A DNA stretch of 64,000 nucleotides from Streptomyces camelliae (GTDB lineage Bacteria; Actinomycetota; Actinomycetes; Streptomycetales; Streptomycetaceae): assembly GCF_027625935.1 (NCBI RefSeq), contig NZ_CP115300.1:868001-932000 (forward strand), written 5' to 3'. Each line of letters opens with the position of its first letter. The first letter of the stretch is position 1. A model generated the notes under the pieces. That model was not told where the DNA came from. It made no database searches and saw only the letters and a program-made list of their open reading frames with translations. Positions 9,083-18,481 of the stretch are shown one piece after another. A program made the translations under genes and the position numbers.

Positions 9083-9111
9083 CGCGCCCCTGGTCGGTGA
9101 CCGGGGGCGCG
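9083..9111 (+). terminator. Strong hairpin terminator
   Basis: A 13-bp stem with one wobble pair (CGCGCCCCTGGTC against GACCGGGGGCGCG) closes a 3-base loop, starting 17 bases after the phosphoesterase stop codon and followed by TTCGTGT. Confidence 0.85.
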
Positions 9112-9178
9112 TTCGTGTGCGGGCCAGGGGCCGGTAAAAGCGCTGGCCACAGTCCGGTCGCGCTGGTGGGATGGCACC

Positions 9179-10180
9179 ATGCGACGTCAGCATGCGATCA
9201 CCGTGGACCGGGGCGCCTTCCAGGACGCGGTGACCCCGTGGGAGCAGGAGTCCTGGCGGGCCGAAGCGCTCGACTGGGTGGCGGAGCGGCTCGCCGTACG
9301 CGGGCTGTGGGTGAACGGTGACCTCAAGGTGCGCGTGCGGCCGTGGTCGGTGCTGGTGCGGGTGCCTGTGGCCGGGCGCGATGCCGTCTGGTTCAAGGCG
9401 AATCCGCCGGCCAGCGCGTTCGAGGGGCCGCTGACCGCCGCGCTGGCCCGCTGGGTGCCGGATGATGTGCTGGAGCCGCTGGCCGTGGACGCCGGGCGCG
9501 CGTGGGTGCTGCTGCCCGACGGAGGCGACCTGTTCCGGGACGTGCTCGCGCGGGAACCGGTCGAACCCCGCACCTGGGCGTGCCTGTTGGGCCAGTACGC
9601 GCACATGCAGCGGGCGCTGGTCCCACACGCGCGCGAGATCGAGCGGCTGGGGGTGCCGGCCGCCCGGACGCTCGACCTGCCCGAGGTGTTCGATGTGCTG
9701 CTCGCCAGGAACACCGGCATGCCCCGGGAGGCACGGGCCCGGTTGGAGGGGGTGCGGCCGCGCCTCACGGACTGGTGCGCCGAACTCGCGTCCCTCGGCA
9801 TCGAGGACACGCTCGACCACGCGGACCTGCACGACGGCCAGCTGTTCCGTCCCGCGCCGGACCGCTTCACCTTCTTCGACTGGGGCGACGCCGCCGTCTC
9901 GCACCCCTTCTGCAGTCTGCGGGTCCCCGCCGAGAAGGCTCGTGAGCGGTACGGTCCGCAGGTCCTGCCCCGGCTGCTCGACGCCTATCTGGAGCCGTGG
10001 ACGGGTAACGGCCGCACACCGGCGGACCTGCGGCGCGCCGCCCACCTCGCCTGGCGGCTGAGCGCCCTGAGCCGCGCCGCGTCCTGGGGCCGCCTGTTTC
10101 CCGACCCGTCGGGCCCCACCCCGGTCGCCGCCCAGGGTTCCGAGTGGCTGCTCGAACTGCTCAACGAGCCGCCGTTCTGA
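9179..10180 (+). CDS. Aminoglycoside phosphotransferase-like protein
   Basis: 333 residues from ATG 9179. The first part contains a kinase-like N-lobe (VRVPVAGRDAVWFKANPP, with a plausible ATP-site Lys), and the C-lobe carries DHADLHDGQLF, the APH-type catalytic loop (HxDxxxxN-like, with Gln at the last site), and FDWGDAAVSHPF, the metal-binding D/N-x-D region. Such proteins are widespread in Streptomyces and most do not confer antibiotic resistance; the substrate is unknown. It is isolated by the upstream terminator and likely monocistronic. Confidence 0.82.
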   Translation: MRRQHAITVDRGAFQDAVTPWEQESWRAEALDWVAERLAVRGLWVNGDLKVRVRPWSVLVRVPVAGRDAVWFKANPPASAFEGPLTAALARWVPDDVLEPLAVDAGRAWVLLPDGGDLFRDVLAREPVEPRTWACLLGQYAHMQRALVPHAREIERLGVPAARTLDLPEVFDVLLARNTGMPREARARLEGVRPRLTDWCAELASLGIEDTLDHADLHDGQLFRPAPDRFTFFDWGDAAVSHPFCSLRVPAEKARERYGPQVLPRLLDAYLEPWTGNGRTPADLRRAAHLAWRLSALSRAASWGRLFPDPSGPTPVAAQGSEWLLELLNEPPF

Positions 10181-10227
10181 GGATCCCGGGCTCGACCGCC
10201 CGGTGCCCACGGCGGACACTGGGCCCT

Positions 10228-11232
10228 ATGACCCGCGCTCCCGAACCCGTGGCGCCCCCGCCCGGCCGTCGGGCCGTGCTCGTGTCCCTGGCCGGCCTCG
10301 CGCTCGGCGCGGCGGGCTGTTCCGGCGGTGCGTCCACTCCGGCCGTGCAGTCCAGGACACCGACCCAGGCCCAGCCCTCCGCCTCGGCCTCCCCCTCGCC
10401 CGGTTTGCCGCACACCACCCCCTGGCGTCCGACCTCCACCGAGGTGCAGCCGGCCGCCAAGCTGCGGGCCGTGCAGCTGGTCGAGGCGATCGGTGCCTGG
10501 GCCGACGGGCAGGGCGGAGCGGCGGCGGCGCGGAGCCGGGTCGAGGCGCTCGGGCTGCCGGCCGGGCTCGTCGCTCAGGCCGGGCCGCTGCTGCCGACGG
10601 CCGACCAGGCGGTGTTGCAGGTCGTGGACGCGCAGTACGGCGGGATCCTGTCCCGGTCCGCCAGTGTGCTGGTGGTCTGCCGGCAGTGGATCCGGCGCGG
10701 CGGCAGGGTGAGCACGGGCGGCACGACGGTCGACGTGCGGCTCTCCGAGGCGGGGGGCCGGTGGACCGTGGTCGCGCTGCATCCCGCGCAGCCCGGACCG
10801 GCCGCCCGCACGCTCGCCCCGGACCTCCGGACGGCGCTGGCCGACGAGCGGATCGTGCTGCCGCCCGCCGCCGCGGCGGACCTGCGCAGCGGGCAGGTGC
10901 ACACCAGCGTGGCCCGGGCGATGCTCGCGCTGGCGCGGACGTACCGGCTGGAGGTGAGCGTCGTGCGCTCGGGGCATCCGCTGGACGTGTTCGGCACCAG
11001 CAGGCCCAGCGACCATCCGCGCGGCCGGGCCTTCGACGTGTGGCGGATCGACGGCCACGCGGTCGTCGACCCGGCGACCCCGCGGTCCCTGATCGAGCGG
11101 TTCATGCGGGACGCGGCGGCCGCCGGGTCGTACAACGTGGGCGGTCCCGTGCTGCTGTCGGGCGGCGGCGCCGGCCAGTTCTTCAGCGACGCCACCCACC
11201 ACGACCACGTGCATGTCGGCTTCCGCACCTGA
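10228..11232 (+). CDS. Lipoprotein with C-terminal peptidase M15-like domain
   Basis: ATG 10228 gives 334 residues. The signal ends in a lipobox (LGAAGC, Cys about 31), followed by a Ser/Pro/Thr-rich linker, so the protein is a lipoprotein. The last ~120 residues hold SDHPRGRAFDVWRIDG and a terminal HHDHVHVGF, which match the zinc ligands of M15/D-Ala-D-Ala carboxypeptidase-like folds (HxxGxAxD, then HxHV). A role in peptidoglycan trimming is therefore plausible but unproven. It is followed after 131 bases by another exported protein in the same direction. Confidence 0.8.
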   Translation: MTRAPEPVAPPPGRRAVLVSLAGLALGAAGCSGGASTPAVQSRTPTQAQPSASASPSPGLPHTTPWRPTSTEVQPAAKLRAVQLVEAIGAWADGQGGAAAARSRVEALGLPAGLVAQAGPLLPTADQAVLQVVDAQYGGILSRSASVLVVCRQWIRRGGRVSTGGTTVDVRLSEAGGRWTVVALHPAQPGPAARTLAPDLRTALADERIVLPPAAAADLRSGQVHTSVARAMLALARTYRLEVSVVRSGHPLDVFGTSRPSDHPRGRAFDVWRIDGHAVVDPATPRSLIERFMRDAAAAGSYNVGGPVLLSGGGAGQFFSDATHHDHVHVGFRT

Positions 11233-11363
11233 TCGCGCCGTCCACGGCATCACCCGTACGGCCGTACTCCTCCCCCGGCGTTCCCGCGTTGTCGCCGTCC
11301 TGCGGTTGCGCCGGCCGAGTGAGCGTCGGGACGCTGGAGCGGAGACGGCACCCGGGAGGTGAA

Positions 11364-12929
11364 GTGGCTCCGGTAACCGACCCCGCGTCCTCGGACGGCA
11401 GCGCTGGTCTGCGCCGCCGGCGTTTCCTCACCGTGTGCGCCGGCCTCGGCCTCGGCACGGCCGGCGCGTGCACGGCCGCACCACCACGTACCCGCTCCTC
11501 TCCCACCCCGCCCGGCGGACGGCTGCGCCCGGAGTCGGAGCGGGACGCGCCGGGCACCGCCGACTGGCGGCTGGGCCCGACCGGACCCGTGGACGCGGTG
11601 GCCGGGTACACGGACCGGGTGAGCGTGTCCCCGGGCGAGCCGTTCGCGCTGCATGTGTCGACCACCGCCGCCTCCTTCCGGGTGTCCGCGTTCCGGGTCG
11701 GCTGGTACGGCGGCCGGCAGGCCCGCCGGATCTGGGCGTCGGAGCGCATACCGGGCCGCGCCCGGCCGGCCCCGCACACGCTGTCCGCCACCCGCACCGT
11801 GCGCGCCGACTGGCCGGCGACGCTGACCGTGGACAGCGGCGGCTGGCCCGAGGGCGCCTATCTGCTGCGGCTGGAGGCGGACACCGGTCATCAGCGGTAC
11901 GTGCCGCTGATCGTGCGCTCCGCCGAGGGCGCGGGCCGTACGGTGCTGCTGCACGCACCGGCGACCTGGCAGGCGTACAACCGCTGGGGCGGCAGCAGCC
12001 TGTACAACGGCACGTCCGGGGCGTACGCCACCCGGTCCCTCGCGGTGAGCTTCGACCGGCCCTACGACGGCGTGGGCGCCGAGAAGTTCCTGGTGTACGA
12101 GTGGGCGCTGGTGGTGCTGGCCGAGCGCCTCGGCATCCCCCTCGCCTACAGCACGGGCGTCGACATCCACCGGGATCCGGGGGTGCTGCGGGGCGCGCAC
12201 GCGGTCGTCTGTCTGGGGCACGACGAGTACTGGACGCCACAGCAGCGGGCCCATGTGACGGCCGCCCGGGACGCGGGGACGAACATCGCCTTCCTGGGCG
12301 CGAACACATGCTTCCGGCGGGTCCGGCTGGAGGCCGGGGAGGGAGCGGACGACCGTACGGTGGTCTGCTACAAGTCCGACGTGCGCGCCGACCCCTTGTA
12401 CGGCTCGCACCCGGCTCTGGTCACCACCGACTACCGGCTGCCGCCCGCGCCCGACCCGGAATCCTCCCTGACGGGCGTGCTGTACGAGGGCTACCCGGTG
12501 GACGCGCCCTATGTGGTCCGGGCCGCCGACCACTGGCTGTACGACGGCACCGGCGTGCGCTCAGGCGACGCCTTCGCCCATCTCGTCGGCGTCGAGTACG
12601 ACCGGGTGACCCCCGGCTCCCCCACGCCCGGCCCGCTGGAGATCATCGCGCACTCCCCGCTGGTGTGCGACGGACGGTCCAGCCACAGCGACTCGGCGTA
12701 CTACACGACGCCCGCCGGAGCGGGTGTGTTCGCGACCGGGACCATGCGCTGGGTGGAGGGCCTGGTGGCCGGGACGGGCCTGCTCGGCCGCGACCACGGA
12801 ATGGACGCCCGCACCCGGGCCTTCGTCACCCGCACCACGGAGAACCTCCTGCGGACCTTCGCGCAGGGCCCGGCGGCCCGGCACGCCCCGGCACCGCGCG
12901 CCAATGTGCCTGCCGTGTACGGAAGCTGA
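11364..12929 (+). CDS. Exported N,N-dimethylformamidase beta-subunit-like domain protein
   Basis: The start is GTG 11364 with GGGAGGT directly upstream, although the frame is open much further. The 521-residue product begins with LRRRRFLTVCAGLG, a Tat-type signal, and a Cys shortly after the hydrophobic core that may be lipidated. The body resembles the large-subunit domain of bacterial dimethylformamidase: FRVGWYGGRQARRIW, APATWQAYNRWGGSSLYNG, CLGHDEYWTPQQR and FLGANTCFRRV. Many actinobacteria have such exported homologues with no known substrate. Its stop lies only seven bases from the stop of the convergent microprotein gene. Confidence 0.82.
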   Translation: MAPVTDPASSDGSAGLRRRRFLTVCAGLGLGTAGACTAAPPRTRSSPTPPGGRLRPESERDAPGTADWRLGPTGPVDAVAGYTDRVSVSPGEPFALHVSTTAASFRVSAFRVGWYGGRQARRIWASERIPGRARPAPHTLSATRTVRADWPATLTVDSGGWPEGAYLLRLEADTGHQRYVPLIVRSAEGAGRTVLLHAPATWQAYNRWGGSSLYNGTSGAYATRSLAVSFDRPYDGVGAEKFLVYEWALVVLAERLGIPLAYSTGVDIHRDPGVLRGAHAVVCLGHDEYWTPQQRAHVTAARDAGTNIAFLGANTCFRRVRLEAGEGADDRTVVCYKSDVRADPLYGSHPALVTTDYRLPPAPDPESSLTGVLYEGYPVDAPYVVRAADHWLYDGTGVRSGDAFAHLVGVEYDRVTPGSPTPGPLEIIAHSPLVCDGRSSHSDSAYYTTPAGAGVFATGTMRWVEGLVAGTGLLGRDHGMDARTRAFVTRTTENLLRTFAQGPAARHAPAPRANVPAVYGS

Positions 12930-12936
12930 GGCTGCA

Positions 12937-13201
<265 letters not shown>

Positions 13202-13208
13202 CGGCTCG

Positions 13209-13811
13209 TCACCTCCGCAGCGCCCGCGCATGGTTCAGGAAGGCCGTCAGGCCCACCTCGAAGGCACGGTCCGCCCGCCCCTCACCCACGGCGGCGAGAG
13301 CCTCGGCCAGGTGCGGGGTGGGCGCGTTGTCGGTCAGCTCCCACATCGTCTCGGGGGCGGCGAGGTCGAGGGCGGAGCCGAGGACCAGGTTCTCCAGGGC
13401 GATGATCAGCGGCATGATCTCGGCACGGCCGAAGCCGGCGTCGAGCAGCAGGCTCACGGCGCACTCGTACTGCTGAAGGACGCGGGGCGCGCGGACCGGT
13501 GAGGTCATGAGCAGCGGGATGGTCCGGGGGTGCGCGGCGAAGGCGGCGCGGTAGGAGCGGGCCCAGGCCTCCAGGGCCGCGTCCCACGGGGTCAGCTCCA
13601 GGGTGCCCGGGTCGATCTTCGAGGCGACGCGCTCGCGCAGCAGCTCCACTATGCCGTCACGGCCGTCCACATGGTGGTACACCGAGCCGGTCTGCGCGCC
13701 GAGCCGGCGGGCGATCTGCGGGACGCTGAAGTCACCGGTCTCGTCGATCAGTTGGAGCGCGGTCGCGGTGATGCGCTCGCGGTCGAGAAGCGGTGTGCGC
13801 GGCCGTCCCAT
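13209..13811 (-). CDS. TetR/AcrR family transcriptional regulator
   Basis: A 200-residue repressor. The N-terminal helix-turn-helix is clear: RERITATALQLIDETGDFSV, then PQIARRLGAQTGSVYHHVDG (TetR recognition helix with YHHV), residues about 10-55. The C-terminal ligand domain contains PLIIALENLVLGSALDLA typical of the TetR_C group. ATG 13811 follows AGGGAGA. It is divergent from an APC permease and amidohydrolase, with a 27-bp inverted repeat between them, so it probably represses that pair and itself, with relief by the transported amine/amide or a product. Confidence 0.93.
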   Translation of the reverse strand: MGRPRTPLLDRERITATALQLIDETGDFSVPQIARRLGAQTGSVYHHVDGRDGIVELLRERVASKIDPGTLELTPWDAALEAWARSYRAAFAAHPRTIPLLMTSPVRAPRVLQQYECAVSLLLDAGFGRAEIMPLIIALENLVLGSALDLAAPETMWELTDNAPTPHLAEALAAVGEGRADRAFEVGLTAFLNHARALRR

Positions 13812-13875
13812 GGTCGTCGTCTCTCCCTGTGGTCTGCCCGAGGTCTTCCCGGATGCCCACCGGCAGGTTACATTG

Positions 13876-13902
13876 CGGAAACCGAAAGCCTTTAGGTTTA
13901 CG
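13876..13902. promoter_or_regulatory. 27-bp inverted repeat, candidate TetR operator
   Basis: The arms CGGAAACCGAAAG (13876-13888) and CTTTAGGTTTACG (13890-13902) around a single central C are complementary at 11 of 13 positions. It lies in the divergent gap between the TetR gene and the permease, 65 bases before the regulator's start and in unusually A/T-rich DNA for this region. Confidence 0.75.
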
Positions 13903-14045
13903 GCTCCGGGCACCCGCCATCCCTCCTGGGCGCCCGGAGACGCCGGTCTGCCCCGCCCACCCCGGCCCGGCCCGCCGACGCCCGCGAACCCGGCTGCCCC
14001 ACCACCGGGACCCTCTCCCCTCCCCCGCCAGAAGGGCTCCCCCGT

Positions 14046-15518
14046 ATGTCCGTGTCCACCTCCGAACTCCCGGGAGACCTCCCGGGGGAGCGAGCCCCGT
14101 CCGGCGCGCCCGGCCTCCGCTCCGGGTCCCTCGGCACCGCCGACATCGCCTTCTTCGTCGTCTCCGCCGCCGCGCCCCTGACCGTCATGGCCGGGGTCGC
14201 CCCGCTCGCGATCCTGCTGGGCGGCATCGGCGCGCCCGTCGGCTATCTGCTCGCCGGGCTGACCCTCGCCGTCTTCGCCGTCGGCTTCACCACCATGAGC
14301 CGCCATGTGACCAGCGGCGGCGCCTTCTACGCCTACATCACCCGAGGCCTGGGCCGGCCCGTCGGCATCGGCGCCGCCCTGCTGGCCCTCGTCGGCTACA
14401 ACGGCATGGAGATCGGCGTCTACGGCCTGCTCGCCACCACCGCCCGCGACACCCTGCACACCCTCGCCGGCACCGACGTGCCCTGGCTGCCGATCTCGCT
14501 CGCCGGACTGGTGCTCATCGGCTACGGCGGCTACCGCTCGATCGACTTCGGGGCGAAAGTGCTCGGTGTGCTGCTCGTCGCCGAGACCGGCATACTCGTG
14601 CTGCTCGCCGGCGGGGTGCTGATGAAGGGCGGCGCGCACGGACTGTCCCTGGCGTCGCTGGCACCCTCGCATGTACTGGTGCCCGGGATGGCGGCCGTCC
14701 TCGCCTTCGCGTTCGCGGCGTTCACCGGCTTCGAGTCGACCGTGATCTACCGCCGCGAGGCCCGCGACCCCGAGCGCACGGTCCCGCGCGCCACCTACCT
14801 CGCCGTCGGATTCCTCGGCCTTTTCTACGCGTTCGTCGTCTGGATCGCCGTCCAGGCCTTCGGCGACGACCAGGTCGTACGGGCCGCCGGGAAGGATCCG
14901 GCCGGGCTGTTCTTCACCGCGATCACCACCTATGCGGGCGGCTGGGCCGCCGACCTGATGCACCTGTTCATCGTCACCAGTGTCATCGCCTCCCTCCTCG
15001 CCTTCCACAACGCCATCAACCGCTACGCCCTCGCCCTGGCCGAGGAGGGCGTCCTGCCGCGCGGGCTCGGCCGGATCCACCCCCGGCATCGCTCGCCGTA
15101 CCTCGCGGGCCTCGCCCAGACCGTTCTCGGCGCGGTGGTCGTCCTCGCGTTCTGGGCGGCGCACGCCGACCCCTACCAGCAGCTGCTGCTGTGGGTGAAC
15201 ACCCCGGGAATGATCGGCCTGTTGCTGCTCCAGCTGCTCGCCGCGATCGCGGTGCCCTGCTATTTCCGGCGGGTGCGCCACACGGAGGGCCGGGCGCGCA
15301 CGGTCGTGGCCCCGGTGGTCGCCGCCGTGCTGCTGACGACCGCGATCGTGCTGGTGGTGACCCACATCGACCTGTTCACCGGCGCGTCCCCGGCGGTGAA
15401 CACTCTCCTCGTCGTCGTGGCGCCCGCCGTCTTCGTCCTGGGTATGCCGCTGGCGTGGTGGCTGCGCCGGTCCCGCCCGGAGGTCTACGCCCGGTTCGCC
15501 ACCGAACCCACCGACTGA
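14046..15518 (+). CDS. APC superfamily amino acid/amine permease
   Basis: 490 residues with about 12 hydrophobic helices after a 25-residue polar N-terminus. The APC hallmarks are present: IAFFVVSAAAPLTVMAGVAP in helix 1 with a G-A-P turn, SGGAFYAYITRGLG in helix 3, and FAAFTGFESTVIYRREARDP, the helix 6 E-S region with the following R-x-P-x-R-x-V-P-R-A loop. It should import an amino acid, polyamine or amide by proton symport. The amidohydrolase starts 35 bases downstream, so the two are probably one transcript in which the imported compound is then hydrolysed. Confidence 0.9.
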   Translation: MSVSTSELPGDLPGERAPSGAPGLRSGSLGTADIAFFVVSAAAPLTVMAGVAPLAILLGGIGAPVGYLLAGLTLAVFAVGFTTMSRHVTSGGAFYAYITRGLGRPVGIGAALLALVGYNGMEIGVYGLLATTARDTLHTLAGTDVPWLPISLAGLVLIGYGGYRSIDFGAKVLGVLLVAETGILVLLAGGVLMKGGAHGLSLASLAPSHVLVPGMAAVLAFAFAAFTGFESTVIYRREARDPERTVPRATYLAVGFLGLFYAFVVWIAVQAFGDDQVVRAAGKDPAGLFFTAITTYAGGWAADLMHLFIVTSVIASLLAFHNAINRYALALAEEGVLPRGLGRIHPRHRSPYLAGLAQTVLGAVVVLAFWAAHADPYQQLLLWVNTPGMIGLLLLQLLAAIAVPCYFRRVRHTEGRARTVVAPVVAAVLLTTAIVLVVTHIDLFTGASPAVNTLLVVVAPAVFVLGMPLAWWLRRSRPEVYARFATEPTD

Positions 15519-15553
15519 CCCGAACCCCCTCACCTCGTACAGGAGTTGCCGTC

Positions 15554-17125
15554 ATGCCCGCTGCCGACCTCGTCCTCACCGGCGCTCAGGTCCGCACCCT
15601 GGACCCCGCCCGCCCCGCCGCCTCCGCGGTCGCCGTGCACGACGGGGTGATCACCGCGGTCGGCGAGGCGGCCGACGTCCGGGGCTGGCGCGGGCCCGGC
15701 ACCGAGGTCGTGGACCTGCACGGCGGGCACCTCGTGCCCGGCCTGGTCGACGCGCACAGCCACCCGGTGTGGGGGCTGGACATGGCCACGGGCACGGATC
15801 TGTCGGGTGTGACGGACCTGGCCGGACTGCGCGCGGCACTCGCGGGGGCCGAGCGGATCGAGGGCTGGGTCCTCGGACACGGCCTGGACCACAACGCGTT
15901 CGCGGGCCGGCCGGTCCATCACGACCTGATCGCCGACGTCCTCGACGGCGCCCCGGCCTTCCTGCGCCTCTACGACGGCCACTCCGCCCTCGCGAGCCCT
16001 GCCGCGCTGGCCGCCGCCGGGGTGAGCGGACCGCGCGCCTTCGCCCAGCGTGCGGAGGTGGTGTGCGACGCGACGGGCCGGCCCACCGGTCATCTGGTCG
16101 AGCACGCCGCGATGGACCTGGTGGCGGACATCGCGCCCCGGCCGTCGTACGCCCGACGGCGGGCCAGGCTCGTGGAGTTGCTGTCCGCCATGGCCGCGAC
16201 GGGGCTGACGGGCGCCCAGGTGATGGACGGCGGCGACCTCGACCTGGTGGCGGCGGTCGCCGAGGAGACGGTGCTGCCGGTGCGGCTGCGGTTCGCGCCC
16301 TGGTGCATGCCGGGTGCCGACGACGAGGCACTGCGGGAGCTGGCGCGGCTCCAGGGCAGGGGCGGGCGGCACTGGCTGGTCGGCGGCGTCAAGTTCTTCA
16401 TGGACGGCACCGTGGAGGGCGGCACGGCGTGGCTGGAGCACCCCGACTGCCACGGTCAGGGCACCGCCGCGTTCTGGCCGGACCCGCGCGCCTACGCCGA
16501 GGCCGTCCACGCCCTGCACGCGGCCGGTGTCCGCACGGCCACGCACGCCATCGGGGACGCGGCGGTACGCCATGTGCTGGACACCGTCGCCTCCCTCGGG
16601 CCGAGCGGGTACGGCGCCCACCGGATCGAGCATATCGAGACCGCGCCCGACGAACTCCTTCCCCGTTTCGCGGAGTTGGGGGTCGCCGCCTCGCTCCAGC
16701 CGCCGCACACCGGGTACACGCGCGACGACGGCACCGACGAGTGGTCCCGCCGGCTGGGCGGCGACCGGGCAGCGCGTGCCTGGCGGCTGCGGGATCTGCG
16801 GGAGGCGGGCGCGACGGTCGCCCTCGGCTCGGACTGGCCCATCGCGCACTACGACGTCCGGGCCGTACTGGCCACGGCCCGCCGGCCCAGGGGCGCCGCG
16901 GCCCACCGGCCGGGACTGACGCCGTTGCAGGCGCTGGAGGGCTGCACCAGCCACGCGGCGGCAGCGGCCGGGGAGTCCGGCACCGCCGGCCGCATCACCC
17001 CCGGCCACCGCGCCGACCTGACCGCGCTGACCGTGGACCCGGTGCACGCCCCGGCCGACGAACTGGCCGACGCCCCGGTCGCGTTGACGGTGACCGGCGG
17101 ACACGTGGTGCACCGGGGGGTGTGA
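15554..17125 (+). CDS. YtcJ-like metal-dependent amidohydrolase
   Basis: The start ATG at 15554 follows AGGAGT. The 523-residue protein has the amidohydrolase-3 (YtcJ) pattern: a beta-sandwich N-terminus, LVPGLVDAHSHPVWG (first metal His pair), KFFMDGTVEGGTAW, HAIGDAAVRHVLD, HRIEHIETA and LGSDWPIAHYD. Members hydrolyse exocyclic amides or formamides in the cytosol. It is coupled to the upstream APC permease and TetR regulator. A decayed relative sits at 26.2-26.8 kb in this window. Confidence 0.92.
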   Translation: MPAADLVLTGAQVRTLDPARPAASAVAVHDGVITAVGEAADVRGWRGPGTEVVDLHGGHLVPGLVDAHSHPVWGLDMATGTDLSGVTDLAGLRAALAGAERIEGWVLGHGLDHNAFAGRPVHHDLIADVLDGAPAFLRLYDGHSALASPAALAAAGVSGPRAFAQRAEVVCDATGRPTGHLVEHAAMDLVADIAPRPSYARRRARLVELLSAMAATGLTGAQVMDGGDLDLVAAVAEETVLPVRLRFAPWCMPGADDEALRELARLQGRGGRHWLVGGVKFFMDGTVEGGTAWLEHPDCHGQGTAAFWPDPRAYAEAVHALHAAGVRTATHAIGDAAVRHVLDTVASLGPSGYGAHRIEHIETAPDELLPRFAELGVAASLQPPHTGYTRDDGTDEWSRRLGGDRAARAWRLRDLREAGATVALGSDWPIAHYDVRAVLATARRPRGAAAHRPGLTPLQALEGCTSHAAAAAGESGTAGRITPGHRADLTALTVDPVHAPADELADAPVALTVTGGHVVHRGV

Positions 17126-17250
17126 CCGGGGAGCGGCGAGCCCGGTGCACGGGTCGGGCCGCCCGGGAGGCCCACGCAGGAACCGCTCCCGCCCTCTTCG
17201 CACGGTCGTGAAGTGGGCAAAGGCAGCGGCCCACCCGGCACACTGGGCGG

Positions 17251-17979
17251 ATGAACGTCTTCCGAACGGTGCGCCGGATGCCCGCTCCGGAGTGGTACGG
17301 ACGCCTGCGCGTGCGCACCGGCGACCTCTCCCCCGCCGACTGGCTGACACCGGGCACGCCGGGACACGGGGTCTTCGGCACGGTGGCCGGCGTCGCCGCC
17401 GGGGGCTTCGCGGCGTACGCCCGGATCCTGCATCCGGCCTCTCTGGACGACCGGCCCGTGCGCTGGTCGGCGGTGGCCGCCGCGCACGGCACCCGGGTCA
17501 CGCCGGACTCGCGCTGGTACGAGGTCGTCCGCATGGACAGCGGCTACTACGGCGTTGCCGAGTACGGCTTGCCCGGCGTCTGGGACGAGCATCCGCCCGA
17601 GGGCCCGACCCCGCCCGGCCTCGCCCGGGCCCTCGTACCCGTGCTGACCCGGCACACCACGACCCCGGAGCGGTGCTGGTTCGGGCTGTGGGACGGGTAC
17701 GGCCGCTGGGACTTCGGCCATGTGCCCTTCTTCGAGACCCCCGGCCGGGAGGAGGTGCTGCTCAGCGGCGCCCTGGCCGACGCCGTCTCGCCGGTCTCCC
17801 CGGACGAGTTCGCCGAGCTGCCCGATCTGTGGTGGCCCGCGGACCGCGCCTGGATCCTGGGCGGGGACGTGGACCTGACCAGCACCTACGTCGGAGGGTC
17901 CGCCGAGCTGATCGCCGACCTGCTCGCCGCCCCGGACCTGGAGGCGCATCCCGTGGCCGAACACGACATGGTCGGCTGA
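17251..17979 (+). CDS. Conserved hypothetical protein
   Basis: 242 residues from ATG 17251, no signal peptide or membrane segment, acidic and rich in Trp (for example RCWFGLWDGYGRWDFGHVP and WWPADRAWILGGDVDLTSTY). The even spread of aromatic and acidic residues suggests a compact globular domain; no catalytic motif is visible and I do not recognise a named family. Codon use is typical, so it is surely a gene. It stands alone between the amidohydrolase and the VOC gene. Confidence 0.8.
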   Translation: MNVFRTVRRMPAPEWYGRLRVRTGDLSPADWLTPGTPGHGVFGTVAGVAAGGFAAYARILHPASLDDRPVRWSAVAAAHGTRVTPDSRWYEVVRMDSGYYGVAEYGLPGVWDEHPPEGPTPPGLARALVPVLTRHTTTPERCWFGLWDGYGRWDFGHVPFFETPGREEVLLSGALADAVSPVSPDEFAELPDLWWPADRAWILGGDVDLTSTYVGGSAELIADLLAAPDLEAHPVAEHDMVG

Positions 17980-18082
17980 GCCGTCAGAGGTCCGCCCGGC
18001 TAAGATCGACAGTGGCATCGCGTGCCGGTCACCGTCCGGGTGAGGCATGGAGGTGCCAGGAGATGCCCTCAGGAGGCATTCC

Positions 18083-18472
18083 TTGTCCGTCGAGTTGAAC
18101 CACACCATCGTCCATGCCCGGGACAACCGGGAGTCCGCCGAGTTCTTCGCCGAACTGCTCGGCCTGGAGATCGCCGGGGAGTGGGGCCCGTTCGTCGCGG
18201 TCGCCCTGAGCAACGGAGTCACCCTGGACTTCGCCACCGCCCCCGCGGAACACATCACCCCGCAGCACTACGCCTTCCTGGTCTCCGAGGAGGAGTTCGA
18301 GGCCGCGTACGCGAAGATCAAGGAACGCGGGATCGAGCACTGGGCCGACCCCCACCAGAAGCGGCCCGGCACCATCAATCACAACGACGGCGGCAGCGGC
18401 GTGTACTTCCTGGACCCCGCGGGTCACGCCATGGAGCTGATCACCGTCCCCTACGGTGGCTGGCCCGCCTGA
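18083..18472 (+). CDS. VOC (glyoxalase/bleomycin-resistance) family protein
   Basis: I start at TTG 18083 because AGGAGG sits at 18071-18076 with ideal spacing and the product then begins MSVELNHTIVHARDN, as in related proteins; an ATG at 18047 would add 12 unlike residues. The 129-residue protein has the two beta-alpha-beta-beta-beta halves of the VOC fold: SAEFFAELLGLEIAGEWGPF and GSGVYFLDPAGHAMELITVP, with NHTIVH and the E in AMELI as likely metal ligands. Function could be dioxygenase-, lyase- or binding-type; nothing nearby decides. Confidence 0.88.
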   Translation: MSVELNHTIVHARDNRESAEFFAELLGLEIAGEWGPFVAVALSNGVTLDFATAPAEHITPQHYAFLVSEEEFEAAYAKIKERGIEHWADPHQKRPGTINHNDGGSGVYFLDPAGHAMELITVPYGGWPA

Positions 18473-18481
18473 CCGGCGGGT

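Noticed and set aside
13209..15533. A 774-codon minus-strand frame over the APC permease
   Set aside because: Only the final 200 codons are the TetR gene; the Gly/Glu/His-rich remainder is antisense of the permease.
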